Of a stretch of DNA of 64,000 nucleotides, positions 8,425 to 18,093 are shown in pieces. The stretch's first letter is position 1, and each line of letters starts with the position of its first letter. The translations under genes and the position numbers were made by a program. The notes beneath the pieces were generated by a model that did no database searches, was not told where the DNA came from, and saw only the letters and a list, made by a program, of their open reading frames with translations. Source of the stretch: an uncultured Candidatus Melainabacteria bacterium. Its GTDB lineage: Bacteria; Cyanobacteriota; Vampirovibrionia; Gastranaerophilales; Gastranaerophilaceae. The stretch lies in NCBI GenBank assembly GCA_934718275.1, contig CAKUZD010000001.1, positions 62,001-126,000 of the forward strand, given 5' to 3'.

Positions 8425-9690
8425 CTATATTTTGTCAAATCCTGTATATTTTCTAAGAACTTCAGGAATTATAATAGTACCATCTTCTTGTTGATAATTT
8501 TCAACAATCGCAGCAAATGTTCTACCAACTGCAAGGCCTGACCCGTTAATAGTATGAACAAACTGAGTTTTTCCTGTCTCTTTATCTCTGTAACGGATAT
8601 TAGCACGTCTTGCTTGATAATCACCATAATTAGAACAACTAGAAATTTCTTTATATGTTCCATAAGACGGCATCCAAACTTCTAAATCCCAACACTTGTT
8701 AGCAGAAAAGCCTATATCACCTGTTGAAAGAGCTTCTCTACGATAAGGAAGTTCTAATAACTGCAACATTTTTTCAGCATCCTCTGTAAGTTTTTCATGT
8801 TCTTCTCTACTTGTTTTAGGAGTACAAAGTTTTACAAGTTCCACTTTATTAAACTGGTGAACTCTTATTAAACCTCTTGTATCACGCCCGGCAGATCCTG
8901 ATTCTCTCCTAAAACATGGAGTATAAGCTGTCATATATTTTGGCAAATCATCTTCTGACAAAATTTCATTTGCATATATATTTGTAACAGGAACCTCTGC
9001 TGTTGGAATTAAATATAAATCTTCATTTTCACATTTATACATATCTTCTTTAAATTTTGGAAGTTGTCCAGTGCCTGTCATTGTTGCAGAATTTGCCATA
9101 AATGGAGGTAGAATTTCTTCATAACCTTGTTTTTCAGTATGGTAATCCAAGAAAAAGTTTATAATTGCACGCTCTAAACGAGAACCTTTCCCTCTATACA
9201 AAATAAATCTGCTTTGAGAAAGTTTTACACCTCGTTCAAAATCAACAAGATTTTTTTCTTCACATAAGTCCCAATGAGCTTTAAATTCAAAATCAAACTT
9301 TCTTGGTTCGCCCCATTTGTAAACTTCTACATTATCATCTTCTGATAACCCAACAGGAGTAGTTTCATCCGGAATATTAGGAATATGAAGTAAAATATCT
9401 CTCTGTTTTTCATCTAATTCGGTCTGTTTTTCTTCCAATGCTTTAATATCATCGCCTAACTTACGAACTTCTTCCTGAATTACATCTGTATTTTCACCAT
9501 TTTTTTTCATCATGCCGATTTTTTGTGAATCATTTTTTCTTTTAGCGCGTAATTCATCAACTTGTGTTTGGATTTTTCTTCTTTCAACGTCAATTTCCAA
9601 AACTTCATTAACTGAAAGCTCTGGATTTCGTCTTTTTAAAAGTTCATTTACCTTTTCCGGATTCTCTCTAATCAATTTGATATCAAGCAT
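8425..9690 (-). CDS. serS: seryl-tRNA synthetase
   Basis: A 421-residue class II aminoacyl-tRNA synthetase that charges tRNA-Ser (and tRNA-Sec where present). The N-terminal long coiled-coil arm (about residues 25-105, very rich in E/K/R) recognises the tRNA. The catalytic core shows motif 2 ([19 protein letters not shown]) and motif 3 ([19 protein letters not shown]). Length is normal for bacterial SerS. A Shine-Dalgarno sequence (AAGGAAAAGAGG) precedes the ATG. It is transcribed alone and ends at a terminator shared with the convergent gene. Confidence 0.97.
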   Translation of the reverse strand: MLDIKLIRENPEKVNELLKRRNPELSVNEVLEIDVERRKIQTQVDELRAKRKNDSQKIGMMKKNGENTDVIQEEVRKLGDDIKALEEKQTELDEKQRDILLHIPNIPDETTPVGLSEDDNVEVYKWGEPRKFDFEFKAHWDLCEEKNLVDFERGVKLSQSRFILYRGKGSRLERAIINFFLDYHTEKQGYEEILPPFMANSATMTGTGQLPKFKEDMYKCENEDLYLIPTAEVPVTNIYANEILSEDDLPKYMTAYTPCFRRESGSAGRDTRGLIRVHQFNKVELVKLCTPKTSREEHEKLTEDAEKMLQLLELPYRREALSTGDIGFSANKCWDLEVWMPSYGTYKEISSCSNYGDYQARRANIRYRDKETGKTQFVHTINGSGLAVGRTFAAIVENYQQEDGTIIIPEVLRKYTGFDKI

Positions 9691-9843
9691 TTACAACCTC
9701 TTTTCCTTGCTTATAAAATTTATGTCAATATTCTAGTTTAAATATAAGTTTTAATCAAGCTAAAACTATCATATTCACAATTGTTAAAATTTGTAGATAT
9801 TTTTGACACATGTAGTATAATATATAAATAGAGGGATAGTGTT

Positions 9844-10170
9844 ATGATGTTTAAAAAGTTGGCACAAAAACTTAATATTGAAAAGCAAAAACGAAACAGC
9901 GTTGCAATAAATCCGTTAGATGTTGATTTTGATGGAAGAAAGAGCGTTTTTTTAGATAAACTTACTAAAACTGCCGTTAATATGTATGAACGAAATTGTG
10001 ACATAAAAAACTTTTCTCAACTTGCACTATCAAACCCGGAAAATGACTCTCACAATAAGATTATGGATGAATTGTTTTCTAAAGGAGTTATTGACCCTGC
10101 CGATGATGAAAGACTCATGGAGTTATCAGATAATACAAGATTTTTAAGAGATTTAGGACTTATTGAATAA
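9844..10170 (+). CDS. small hypothetical protein
   Basis: A 108-residue charged, mostly helical protein that I do not recognise. It has no signal peptide or membrane segment. It contains VDFDGRKSVFLDKLTK and ends LRDLGLIE. Two adjacent ATG codons (9844, 9847) are possible starts behind AGAGGGATAGTGTT. An AT-rich promoter with TTGACA (9803-9808) and TATAAT or TAAATA boxes lies upstream, but the exact pair is ambiguous. The TMEM43-like gene follows after 22 bases, so they probably form an operon. Confidence 0.65.
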   Translation: MMFKKLAQKLNIEKQKRNSVAINPLDVDFDGRKSVFLDKLTKTAVNMYERNCDIKNFSQLALSNPENDSHNKIMDELFSKGVIDPADDERLMELSDNTRFLRDLGLIE

Positions 10171-10192
10171 GTATTTGAAAGCTGGAAATATA

Positions 10193-11236
10193 ATGTCACT
10201 TAAAAATTCACTAAAAACTGTTTTTATAGGAACGATTGTATCCATTTTGGCATTATCTTTGCTATTTGCTAATGAGCAGAATTACGTCAACTCTATAAAA
10301 AAAGCTAATTATGCAGAAAAAAATATTATTGAATTACAAAACCAAATACCCTCACAAGCTAATGAAGGAAAGCTTGTTCACTTCTCAAATTTAGCAGGTT
10401 CGTCTCAAAAATTAAGTGATGATATAATAAGTATTCCAAACACAATAGCATTAATCAGAACTACTGAAATGTATCAGTGGCAAGAAATAAAAACTACAAA
10501 CAACGGGAACCAATACAGAAAAGAATGGCACCGTGAATTGATTAATTCTAACAACTTTGAAAAAGTTGAATATAAAAACCCTAAAAATTTCAGATATGAA
10601 CCAAAAGAAATTTATGCTAAAAACATATATTTTGGAAAATTTTATTTATCAGCTGAGTTGGTCAACAAAATAAAAACGGTAACTAAAATACAACAACTTC
10701 CATACAATAGTAAATTTAAAATATATAACGGCTTTTATTTTACAGGAAAAGATTACGACAAACCACAAATAGGGGATCAAAAACTGTTTTATTCATATAT
10801 ACCGTCAGGAATTCAATTATCTATAATTGCGAAGCAAACAGGAAATTTACTAGAACCAATGCACACAAAATACGGAGATATAGCCATAATTAGTAACGGG
10901 ACAAAATCTTCAAATGAAATGCTTAATGAATACCGGAAAAACAACACAAATGACTGTTGGCTAATTAGAGGAATACTAATATTAATTTTGTTTATCGGAT
11001 TGAATATAGTTATACAACCGTTAGTTAATTCCGTGGGAAAAATCCCTTTAATTGGAGCAACTACACAGTTTGCGGCTCAATTTTTAACTGTCATATTGGC
11101 TCTTGCAATAGGAACAATTACTATTGCACTATGTTGGTTAGTTGTCAGACCGGAAATTGCTATTCCTGCAATATTACTCTCTGCTATAACAATAATCTCT
11201 CTTAGAAAAAAGAAAAAAATCATTATCCAACCTTAA
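10193..11236 (+). CDS. TMEM43 family membrane protein
   Basis: A 347-residue protein with an N-terminal membrane helix (about residues 8-25), a large soluble domain and two or three C-terminal helices. The soluble part matches the TMEM43 family: [36 protein letters not shown], then [16 protein letters not shown]. The family was named from a human inner-nuclear-membrane protein and is scattered in bacteria; its biochemical role is unclear. I prefer the ATG at 10193 to the TTG at 10163, which lies inside the upstream gene, although the ribosome binding site is weak. Its 3' end overlaps the convergent isocitrate dehydrogenase gene by four bases. Confidence 0.8.
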   Translation: MSLKNSLKTVFIGTIVSILALSLLFANEQNYVNSIKKANYAEKNIIELQNQIPSQANEGKLVHFSNLAGSSQKLSDDIISIPNTIALIRTTEMYQWQEIKTTNNGNQYRKEWHRELINSNNFEKVEYKNPKNFRYEPKEIYAKNIYFGKFYLSAELVNKIKTVTKIQQLPYNSKFKIYNGFYFTGKDYDKPQIGDQKLFYSYIPSGIQLSIIAKQTGNLLEPMHTKYGDIAIISNGTKSSNEMLNEYRKNNTNDCWLIRGILILILFIGLNIVIQPLVNSVGKIPLIGATTQFAAQFLTVILALAIGTITIALCWLVVRPEIAIPAILLSAITIISLRKKKKIIIQP

Positions 11237-12225
11237 AGGTTGCTAATAATAGCTTCTGTATACTCCGTTGTTGAAAGATTTCCGCCTAAATCTGCCGTAA
11301 ATAAACCTTGCTCTAACGTTTTAAATAACGCTTTTTCAATTTTAGCCGCAGCTGAATTTTCACCAATATATTTCAACATCTCTATTGCAGATAACAACAA
11401 AGCTGTCGGATTTGCTTTATTAAAACCTTTTATATCAGGAGCGGAACCATGAACCGGTTCAAAAACGGCATAGTCAGTACCAATATTAGCTCCCTGAGCC
11501 ACCCCTAAACCTCCAATTAATCCGGCACATAAATCAGAAACAATATCTCCATATAAATTAGGTAAAACCAAAACATCAAATTGTTCCGGCTTTTGAACTA
11601 ATTGCATACATAAATTATCAACCAAAATCTCTCTTGTAGCTATTTTAGGGAAATCCTTTGCAACTTCTCTAAAACATTCCAAAAACAAACCATCAGACAG
11701 TTTCATAATATTTGCTTTTGTAACAACACAAACTTCTTTTCTGTTATTTTTAACAGCATAATCAAAAGCAAATTTACAAATCCGTAAAGATGCTTTACGA
11801 GTAATTATTTTGATACTTTCAGCGGTATCATTATCAACTTGATGCTCTATTCCGGCATACAAATCCTCTGTATTTTCACGAACAACAACAATATCAATAT
11901 TGTCAAAACGAGTTTTCACATTAGGTAAATTTTTGCAAGGGCGTAAATTCGCGTATAAATCTAATTCTTTTCTTAATTGTACATTTACAGACCTGAAACC
12001 TTTACCAATAGGGGTAGTAACAGGAGCTTTTAGGGCGACTTTATTTTGTTTTATTGACTCCAAAACTCTTTGTGGCAAAGGAACGCCTTCTTTTGCAATT
12101 ACATCAGCACCTGCAGTTTGAATATCCCAATCAATTTTAACACCTGCAGCAGCAATTATTTTTACAACAGCATCAGAAATTTCCGGCCCGATACCATCAC
12201 CATTAATTAAAGTTATTTTCTTCAT
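11233..12225 (-). CDS. icd: isocitrate dehydrogenase (NAD-type, isocitrate/isopropylmalate family)
   Basis: A 330-residue decarboxylating dehydrogenase that converts isocitrate to 2-oxoglutarate, supplying glutamate synthesis. Family motifs in order: GDGIGPE (9-15), [45 protein letters not shown] and [13 protein letters not shown]. The short length and [12 protein letters not shown] favour the small NAD-dependent isocitrate (or homoisocitrate) dehydrogenases over LeuB, which usually has a different loop there. No leucine genes are nearby. Cofactor use cannot be settled by eye. A TTGAGGGATA ribosome binding site precedes the ATG. Confidence 0.85.
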   Translation of the reverse strand: MKKITLINGDGIGPEISDAVVKIIAAAGVKIDWDIQTAGADVIAKEGVPLPQRVLESIKQNKVALKAPVTTPIGKGFRSVNVQLRKELDLYANLRPCKNLPNVKTRFDNIDIVVVRENTEDLYAGIEHQVDNDTAESIKIITRKASLRICKFAFDYAVKNNRKEVCVVTKANIMKLSDGLFLECFREVAKDFPKIATREILVDNLCMQLVQKPEQFDVLVLPNLYGDIVSDLCAGLIGGLGVAQGANIGTDYAVFEPVHGSAPDIKGFNKANPTALLLSAIEMLKYIGENSAAAKIEKALFKTLEQGLFTADLGGNLSTTEYTEAIISNL

Positions 12226-12386
12226 TATCCCTCAACTTTCTACACCAATGAATTATACAACTTTTCAATAGTTTTGTAAATAAAACAAAATTAACATATC
12301 TTAACAATATTTTTCTAAAAGGCAATTTTTACAAACAATAATTTTTTATATAAATAAGGTAGGTTATAAAAATTAGGTAGGTAATT

Positions 12387-13283
12387 ATGAACATTAGCTC
12401 AGTAGGTTCATATATAAAACGAGCAGCAAAACTGTATCCTGATTTTGTACTTGGAACAGGAAACGAACCATTTACGAAAGCATTACAAGAAACAGTAAAA
12501 GGCAGAAAAGCTGCAAACCAAAGTTATTTCGAAGCTGTTTGGGCAGGCACAAAAAAGGGTGTCAGCGCTGCAGAAGCTCATAACGCTCAAATGATACAAC
12601 GAGATGGAAATTTTTGGAAAAGCACTTGGAAAGCTTTAAAAACAACTCCTAAAAAACTTCGTCAGGGTTGGGCTGCCGGTGGTAGAATTGCGGATAGAGC
12701 AGGCAAAACAGGATTATCAAAATTTTGGTCTCAATTCAAAGGTTCAATGGGCGGATTAGGAAAAAGAATGCCGTTAATTGGAACTCTTATGGCTATAGGT
12801 TTTGAAATTCCAAACCTATATTCTGCATTTAAAGATGAAGGACTTGTCGGCGGATTAATAGAAACCGGAAAAGCCGGTTTAAGACTTGGTGCCGGTATGA
12901 CAGGTGCTGCCATAGGTCAAGCATTAATTCCAATACCTGTAGTCGGAGGTTTAGTAGGTTACTTTGCAGGTGACTGGCTAATGAGCCTTTTAACCGGCAA
13001 ATCACACTCTGAAAAGAAAGCTGAAGCAAAAGAACAACAGCAAGCACTCCTTGAGCAACAGCAACAAATGATGCAAGGCATGATGCCACAAATGACTGGA
13101 CAATTTGGACCTGCCCAATCATCACTTGCATTCAACCAATTTTCAGTTCCACAACCAACAATGACTCCTCAACAGTTAATGGCTATGCAACAACAACTAT
13201 ATGGAGGAAGTCTTACTTCCCCAATGGATCAAGACTTTATGGCTATGACTTGCGGTTTAAACAAAGTAAATTATATGTGCTAA
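12387..13283 (+). CDS. glycine-zipper membrane-active protein with Q/M-rich tail
   Basis: A 298-residue protein with no signal peptide. Residues about 120-215 are hydrophobic and glycine-rich with GxxxG spacing (GLVGGLIETG, GAAIGQALIP, VVGGLVGYFAG). A charged linker and a Gln/Met-rich C-terminus (EQQQQMMQGMMPQM) follow. The hydrophobic core, with EIP followed by an acidic helix, aligns by eye with the next gene (13407-14750), so the two look like diverged tandem paralogs. Such glycine zippers occur in membrane-inserting proteins; pore formation would be speculation. Upstream, the sequence AGGTAGGT occurs twice within 30 bases, one copy acting as ribosome binding site. Confidence 0.65.
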   Translation: MNISSVGSYIKRAAKLYPDFVLGTGNEPFTKALQETVKGRKAANQSYFEAVWAGTKKGVSAAEAHNAQMIQRDGNFWKSTWKALKTTPKKLRQGWAAGGRIADRAGKTGLSKFWSQFKGSMGGLGKRMPLIGTLMAIGFEIPNLYSAFKDEGLVGGLIETGKAGLRLGAGMTGAAIGQALIPIPVVGGLVGYFAGDWLMSLLTGKSHSEKKAEAKEQQQALLEQQQQMMQGMMPQMTGQFGPAQSSLAFNQFSVPQPTMTPQQLMAMQQQLYGGSLTSPMDQDFMAMTCGLNKVNYMC

Positions 13284-13285
13284 AT

Positions 13286-13318
13286 AACTAATCGGTATAT
13301 ACTAAATACCGATTAGTT
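13286..13318. terminator. terminator-like hairpin
   Basis: AACTAATCGGTAT (13286-13298) pairs perfectly with ATACCGATTAGTT (13306-13318) around a seven-base loop. It directly follows the stop at 13283. The downstream T-run is weak (GTTAACATTTTG), so termination may be partial. Confidence 0.55.
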
Positions 13319-13362
13319 GTTAACATTTTGTTACAATAAGACAATTTTTTAGTAAAAAAATT

Positions 13363-13392
13363 TTTATATATAGTATACGGGGAATTATTAAA
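13363..13392 (+). promoter_or_regulatory. TATA-tract and ACGGGGAATT leader box
   Basis: An alternating TATATATAGTAT tract runs straight into ACGGGGAATT. A nearly identical segment (TATATAAATACGGGGAATT) precedes the minus-strand gene at 43497, and weaker versions precede 15241 and 37130. This may be the -10 region plus the 5' end of the mRNA. An extended -10, TGTTACAAT (13329-13337), lies further upstream as an alternative. Confidence 0.4.
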
Positions 13393-13406
13393 AAGGGAAA
13401 TTTGAT

Positions 13407-14750
13407 ATGACTACAACAGACTCAATTCAGAGCCGTAATTTGTTACTTGCAAATTGGGTTAACGGAGTTCAACAAGATACACAACCAAAAACAAGCGCGA
13501 TGGAAGAATTTAGCACTAGCTTTATTTTTGGTGTTCCGTTGATGGTTGGAGGACCTTTGCTATTAAAAAAACCATACTCAGTTTGGCAAGAAAGACAAGC
13601 CAGACCGAATCAAACTTGGACAGAAGCTTGGAATAGCGTGAGTACAAGAAACGAACAAGAAAAGAAGACTCTTGAATACCTTAAAGATCCCAAAAGTAGG
13701 ATAAATACATATAAAAATAAGAATATGTTTTCTATTTTAAATGAAATAGAGTATGATATTCCAGAAACTCCAAGTCAAGCAAATATAAGCAAACTACAAG
13801 GGAAAGAATTAATTAAACATAACAACGCACAAGCAAAAAGCTTTTATTACCAAGATGTAAAAAAACTTATTGAAGAAGCAAAAGCTAAAAAAATGACCGG
13901 AGCGGAATTAAAAGCTCAGTTGAAAAAAATTCACGAAGCTATGGCAAAAGCTGATGGTAAAGTAAATTTAGCTATTCAAAATGGAACAATAAAACCAACT
14001 TCACGTCTTGGAAAAGCATCTCACTGGATAAAAACTAAAACAGGAGCATATAAAGTCAAAGGTACTATTTTGAAAAGTGCAAAAGGTGCTAATATTTTAA
14101 GAATAGCTTCAAAAGCTGGTAAGGGAACTTACTTATTTGCAGCAATAGAAGGAATTGCTGAAATTCCGGATATTATCGACGCATATAAAGTTGATTCAAA
14201 ACATGGAAATAAACAAGTTGTAAAATCCGGTGTAAAAGTTGTAGCCAGCGTTGGAGGCTTTGCAGCAGGTTCAGCATTAGCATCAGCTGCTGCGGGAGCG
14301 CTTGGCGGTTCAGTTGCAGGCCCTATAGGTACTATAATTGGGTTTGCCGGAGGTCTTATTGGTGGTATAATTACAACAAAACTCGCAGGTAAAGCTATGG
14401 ACAAAGCTCTTGGGGAAAAAGATTCTCTAGAAAAAAGCGAAGCCAAAATTGCAGAAGAAGAAGATGAAGAAGAAGCCAAAGAAGAAGCCAAACAAAAAGC
14501 AACTGAAGCTACAAATGATATTAATGCTCAAAAAAATCTTCTTGCAGAAGTCGCAGCAAAAGCGGAAAAAGAAGGTGGATTTGATGACCAAGCAACATTA
14601 GATGCATATAATGAAATATTACAAGAAAGAATGGCTGAACTTGGAGAAACACAAGAAACAGATACTTCTACCGGCTCTATTCAAGGGTATGATGATCAAA
14701 CTCAAAAAGTCCTAACTCAACTTTCAAGCCTAGCAGGCTATGTAGCATAA
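13407..14750 (+). CDS. glycine-zipper protein, paralog of upstream gene
   Basis: A 447-residue protein of unknown function. The N-terminal 200 residues are polar and helical. Residues about 240-335 form a Gly/Ala-rich hydrophobic core (GGFAAGSALASAAAGALGG, GTIIGFAGGLIGGIITT) bounded by an EIPDIIDAYK segment similar to the EIPNLYSAFK segment of the preceding protein. The C-terminus is a very acidic, Glu/Lys-rich coiled coil ending SSLAGYVA. No signal peptide is seen. Shared architecture and adjacency suggest a gene pair with related roles at a membrane. AAAAAGGGAAATTTGAT gives the ribosome binding site. Confidence 0.65.
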   Translation: MTTTDSIQSRNLLLANWVNGVQQDTQPKTSAMEEFSTSFIFGVPLMVGGPLLLKKPYSVWQERQARPNQTWTEAWNSVSTRNEQEKKTLEYLKDPKSRINTYKNKNMFSILNEIEYDIPETPSQANISKLQGKELIKHNNAQAKSFYYQDVKKLIEEAKAKKMTGAELKAQLKKIHEAMAKADGKVNLAIQNGTIKPTSRLGKASHWIKTKTGAYKVKGTILKSAKGANILRIASKAGKGTYLFAAIEGIAEIPDIIDAYKVDSKHGNKQVVKSGVKVVASVGGFAAGSALASAAAGALGGSVAGPIGTIIGFAGGLIGGIITTKLAGKAMDKALGEKDSLEKSEAKIAEEEDEEEAKEEAKQKATEATNDINAQKNLLAEVAAKAEKEGGFDDQATLDAYNEILQERMAELGETQETDTSTGSIQGYDDQTQKVLTQLSSLAGYVA

Positions 14751-14836
14751 CGAAGTACCAAAATAATATTGGTAAAGCTTAAAAAATTAAATTCTTATAA
14801 ATACAACAAATCAAACAAATACTTTATTTAAACAGT

Positions 14837-14868
14837 AGAACCGCCTTTAACAAATTAAAGACGGTTCT
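14837..14868. terminator. terminator hairpin between convergent genes
   Basis: AGAACCGCCTTTAA (14837-14850) pairs with TTAAAGACGGTTCT (14855-14868) with one C-A mismatch and a CAAA loop. It lies between the plus-strand gene ending at 14750 and the small minus-strand gene ending at 14891, and probably ends one or both transcripts. The rest of 14751-14890 shows nothing else. Confidence 0.6.
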
Positions 14869-14890
14869 TTCATTAATGCAATCACCTTCA

Positions 14891-15064
14891 TTAAACTGAT
14901 GTAACGTTGAAATCTCTCTCAGACTTAAATGAAGTACAATTAAGTACACTTTTTAAAAACTTTTCAATATTAGTTTCCATTGTAGAAATCTCAGCTCTCA
15001 AAGCATTGTAGCTTTCTTCTTTAACATCCTTTAATGCATTTTCAAAAATTTCGTCATGATACAT
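14891..15064 (-). CDS. 57-residue hypothetical protein
   Basis: A short minus-strand gene. The ATG at 15064 follows an excellent ribosome binding site, AAAAGGAGATGTGACT. The 57-residue product starts MYHDEIFENALKDVKEES, is strongly charged and predicted helical, and contains one cysteine (position 43). I do not recognise it. The good ribosome binding site and the hairpin just past the stop support a real gene. It fills most of the otherwise empty 14751-15240 interval. Confidence 0.6.
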   Translation of the reverse strand: MYHDEIFENALKDVKEESYNALRAEISTMETNIEKFLKSVLNCTSFKSERDFNVTSV

Positions 15065-15240
15065 TAGTCACATCTCCTTTTAAATTACTTTGCAAAAGCA
15101 AATCTACCTTACATATTCCCAAAACGGCATTTTTTAGAACAAACTTTAACAATTTAAAGAATATTGTTACAAAATTTATCATTCCTACAAAATAAAAATA
15201 GTTTAATGTAAAATATTATCATATATACAGGGGAAATAGA

Positions 15241-16071
15241 ATGACAACTGATTTTCTAACAAATTACGATTATTATTCAAGCAGACGTGACATGGAAGTC
15301 ATATCACAGATTGTAGAGTCTTTAAAAAAAATTTTAGAGGAAGATAAACACCAACCACAACCTTTATTTTTAAAAACATCTGATAATCTTATTTTAAATA
15401 TCGCAAGAAAAGTTGTTCAAGAAAAAAAGAAAACATTTCTTATCGGTATTACAGGTGAAAGTGCATCAGGCAAAACTGTTTTTGTTGATAATACAATAAA
15501 AGCTTGCGTTAAAGATAAAAAAGAAGGAATTTACACAGTTATTCGTTGTGACGACTACTATAAAGACACTTCAAAAGAATTACAAGAAGCTGGAAGTTAT
15601 GAAGAACTATTTAAAACAGGTTTTAGCTTTGACACTCCGGATGCTATTGATCTTGATTTAATGAAAAAACACTTAATGAAATTAAAAACCGGAAAAGAAA
15701 TAACTTCTCCAAGATATGATTTTGTAACTTGTGTTTCTAATCCTAACGGAGACATAAAAAAACCGGCAAAGGTTGTTTTAACTGAAGGTTTATATGTCTT
15801 AAATGAAGGTGTTAGAGATATTATGGACGTCAAGGTTTATGTATATACTCCATTAGAAGTTATAAAAGACAGATGGTACAAAAGAGCTGCACTTCGAGGG
15901 AAAACAGGAACAGCTGCCGATTTACAATTCCAAGATGTTAATAGAACTGCACAACAATATATTAGACCGGCTTATCAAATTTCTGATGCAGTTATTAATG
16001 GAATGGTTTCTCAAGAATATATACAAGAAATTACAGACAAAATCTTCAACACTCTTGAAGAAATTGTTTAA
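15241..16071 (+). CDS. uridine kinase-like P-loop kinase
   Basis: A 276-residue protein of the uridine kinase/phosphoribulokinase superfamily. The Walker A loop is GESASGKT (72-79). A DDYYKD motif (about residues 105-110) provides the substrate-binding acid. TEGLYVLNEGVRDIMDVKVYV and a lid-like KDRWYKRAALRGKTG segment follow. The family phosphorylates uridine/cytidine or sugar-like alcohols; the first 60 residues have no equivalent in standard Udk, so the exact substrate is open. A GGGGAAATAG ribosome binding region precedes the ATG. It is a single-gene unit ending at a strong terminator. Confidence 0.8.
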   Translation: MTTDFLTNYDYYSSRRDMEVISQIVESLKKILEEDKHQPQPLFLKTSDNLILNIARKVVQEKKKTFLIGITGESASGKTVFVDNTIKACVKDKKEGIYTVIRCDDYYKDTSKELQEAGSYEELFKTGFSFDTPDAIDLDLMKKHLMKLKTGKEITSPRYDFVTCVSNPNGDIKKPAKVVLTEGLYVLNEGVRDIMDVKVYVYTPLEVIKDRWYKRAALRGKTGTAADLQFQDVNRTAQQYIRPAYQISDAVINGMVSQEYIQEITDKIFNTLEEIV

Positions 16072-16090
16072 ATATAATATTTTAATAATA

Positions 16091-16120
16091 AAAAAGAGTA
16101 CAGAAAACTGTACTCTTTTT
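16091..16120. terminator. strong bidirectional terminator
   Basis: AAAAAGAGTACAG (16091-16103) and CTGTACTCTTTTT (16108-16120) pair perfectly around AAAA and are followed by more T residues. The A-run on the left lets it serve the convergent minus-strand gene ending at 16133 as well. Confidence 0.9.
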
Positions 16121-16132
16121 TTATTTTTTATA

Positions 16133-16492
16133 CTATCTACCACAAGAAGTACATCTTGGCTGAACAGGAATTACATAAATTTGTTCCATTTTGTTACATC
16201 CACAATCGGCAAATGCTTTTCTACATGTCGGGCATGGCATAACTTTAGCTTTTGTACATTCATCACATTTTTTTACTTTCTGTACCTTACATTTATTACA
16301 ATTTTTAAAACCTGCAAACGGATTTAAGCTGAAATTCGTTTTATTTTCCCCAATTCCAACATAAGGTAAAGGATTTAAATAAGAAACATAAGGCATTGGA
16401 TTTAATGATTGAATACCTTCCCATGCAAAAGCACTTTGAGCAGAAAATAAAATTGCTCCAACGAGCCCTAAAGAAATAAATAGTTTTTTCAT
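16133..16492 (-). CDS. secreted cysteine-rich protein with CxxC pairs
   Basis: A 119-residue exported protein. A clear signal peptide (MKKLFISLGLVGAILFSAQSAFA, cleavage after residue 23) is followed by an NPxPYVxYLNPLPYVG repeat. The C-terminal half has five paired-cysteine motifs (CNKC, CDEC, CPTC, CGC and CTSC), which could bind metal or form disulfides in the envelope. I know no matching family. A GGGAG ribosome binding site precedes the ATG. Confidence 0.75.
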   Translation of the reverse strand: MKKLFISLGLVGAILFSAQSAFAWEGIQSLNPMPYVSYLNPLPYVGIGENKTNFSLNPFAGFKNCNKCKVQKVKKCDECTKAKVMPCPTCRKAFADCGCNKMEQIYVIPVQPRCTSCGR

Positions 16493-16640
16493 ACAATACT
16501 CCCATAAATTTAATACACAAGTTTTTTACAAATACATTCAACAAAATAACTTGTATTTTTATTTTAAACTTTATTGAAAATATTGCGATAACCACTAAGG
16601 GAATATCTACTAAACTTTTTACCTAATATAAAAAGACAAA

Positions 16641-16676
16641 AAAATAAGGTCTGCATAAAAACACAAACCTTATTTT
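16641..16676 (-). terminator. Rho-independent terminator
   Basis: Reading the minus strand, AAAATAAGGT and ACCTTATTTT pair across a 16-base loop and are followed by a T-run. It sits just downstream of the SLH gene stop at 16701. Confidence 0.7.
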
Positions 16677-16700
16677 CCATAAATTAAATTATATTACCTC

Positions 16701-17975
16701 TTATAGAGCTGCATTAACCTTTGGAACAGATGCATCATCTAATAAGATAACATAAACAACTTCACCTGATTTTGCATGGTATTGAAGCCCTTTAGTTACT
16801 AAACCTGTTGCCAATCCGACAACAGCACCTACAGGAGCTCCAATTGCAATACCTGTACCAATTTTAGTCGGATCAGGAATAAACGCAAAACCAACTCCTG
16901 CACCGGTACCAACAGCAGCACCTGAAACAGTGCATAATGCAAGTTTACCGGCAGTCATCCAAGGACCTTCTTTTAAAGAATTATCTTTTGTAAAAGGCTT
17001 AGCATTAAACGCAACTTGTTGTCCTGAAGGTAAAACAATTTGAGTTAATTGAGGATAAACTCTAGCATTTTTGTTGAACCATTTCGGATCTCTAACTTCA
17101 TTCAATTGAGCAACGAATTTAGTACCCGCAGGAAGAACTAAAGTTCCTTCCTTAGTGTTAATATCTTCCGGAGCAACAAAAGTTACGATATCACCGGCTT
17201 TGTGTTCTTCAGATTTAAACTTATCTTCAAAAGCAACAGCCAATACATTACCTTCAGAAATTACTCTTTCTATATTGTTTACTTTAACTTCATTATTTGG
17301 AGCTTTTTTAGTAACAGCCAAGTGTTCAACTGTAGTAGTACCAATGTACTCTTGTTTTACTAAATCCAATTTATTTTTAAGCCTTGCTAACAATACGGCA
17401 GCTTCCGCTCTGGATAAACTGTCATTTGGTCTTAACTCTCTTGAATCAGGGTGATTTACATAAATACCATAGTTAATGGTTTTTGCATAAACATTTGTAG
17501 CCCAAGCCGGAACAGCTTTAGCATCCTTAAATTGATTTAAGATAGTTTTATCGGCATTCATATCTTTAGTAATATGACTGATTACAGATTGTGCTTCTGA
17601 TCTCAACACATTTCTTTCAGGTTGGAATGTTCCGTTCGGATACCCATAAACTAAACCTAATTGTTGAGAACGTAAAATGTTTTCATAACCTGGAGTTGCT
17701 TTTGTGACATCGGAAAATTTGTTAGAAATGTTAACATTCAAATTTTCATTCGATAAAACTTTCAAAAGGGCGTTTACAAACTCTATTCTAGTCATGACTC
17801 CTTCAGGATTAAATTGTTTTCCGTTAAGTGTCATTATATCGTTATCTACAACGATATTAATTTCTTTGTTTGCCCAGTAATTTTCTCCTACATCAGCTAT
17901 ATTTGCAGCAAACGAAGGAGTAATTGTCAACGATAATAAACCTATAATCATTAGGCCAGAAATAAATTTGTTCAT
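16701..17975 (-). CDS. SLH-domain envelope protein with glycine-zipper tail
   Basis: A 424-residue exported protein. A signal peptide (residues 1-23, ending SFA-AN) is followed by about three S-layer-homology repeats (residues 25-205; for example YGYPNGTFQPERNVLRSEA and LRPNDSLSRAEAAVLLARL). SLH repeats bind cell-wall polymers and in Cyanobacteria occur in outer-membrane porins. A beta-rich segment (210-340) precedes a Gly/Ala zipper (about 345-400). It is too short for a full porin barrel, so a wall-anchored linker protein is more likely. GAGGAATTAAAG precedes the ATG. Confidence 0.85.
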   Translation of the reverse strand: MNKFISGLMIIGLLSLTITPSFAANIADVGENYWANKEINIVVDNDIMTLNGKQFNPEGVMTRIEFVNALLKVLSNENLNVNISNKFSDVTKATPGYENILRSQQLGLVYGYPNGTFQPERNVLRSEAQSVISHITKDMNADKTILNQFKDAKAVPAWATNVYAKTINYGIYVNHPDSRELRPNDSLSRAEAAVLLARLKNKLDLVKQEYIGTTTVEHLAVTKKAPNNEVKVNNIERVISEGNVLAVAFEDKFKSEEHKAGDIVTFVAPEDINTKEGTLVLPAGTKFVAQLNEVRDPKWFNKNARVYPQLTQIVLPSGQQVAFNAKPFTKDNSLKEGPWMTAGKLALCTVSGAAVGTGAGVGFAFIPDPTKIGTGIAIGAPVGAVVGLATGLVTKGLQYHAKSGEVVYVILLDDASVPKVNAAL

Positions 17976-18093
17976 CTTTAATTCCTCATATTTACCAGTA
18001 AACCTTTTTCGTGTATAATTGTATCGTGAATAGTAATTTTTGTAAACACGTAATTATATAATAGATAATTTACCCAATTAAGAAAGGAAAAGT

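Noticed and set aside
10163..10192. TTG at 10163 as start of the TMEM43 gene
   Set aside because: It lies inside the preceding gene, and the ATG at 10193 fits the membrane helix better.
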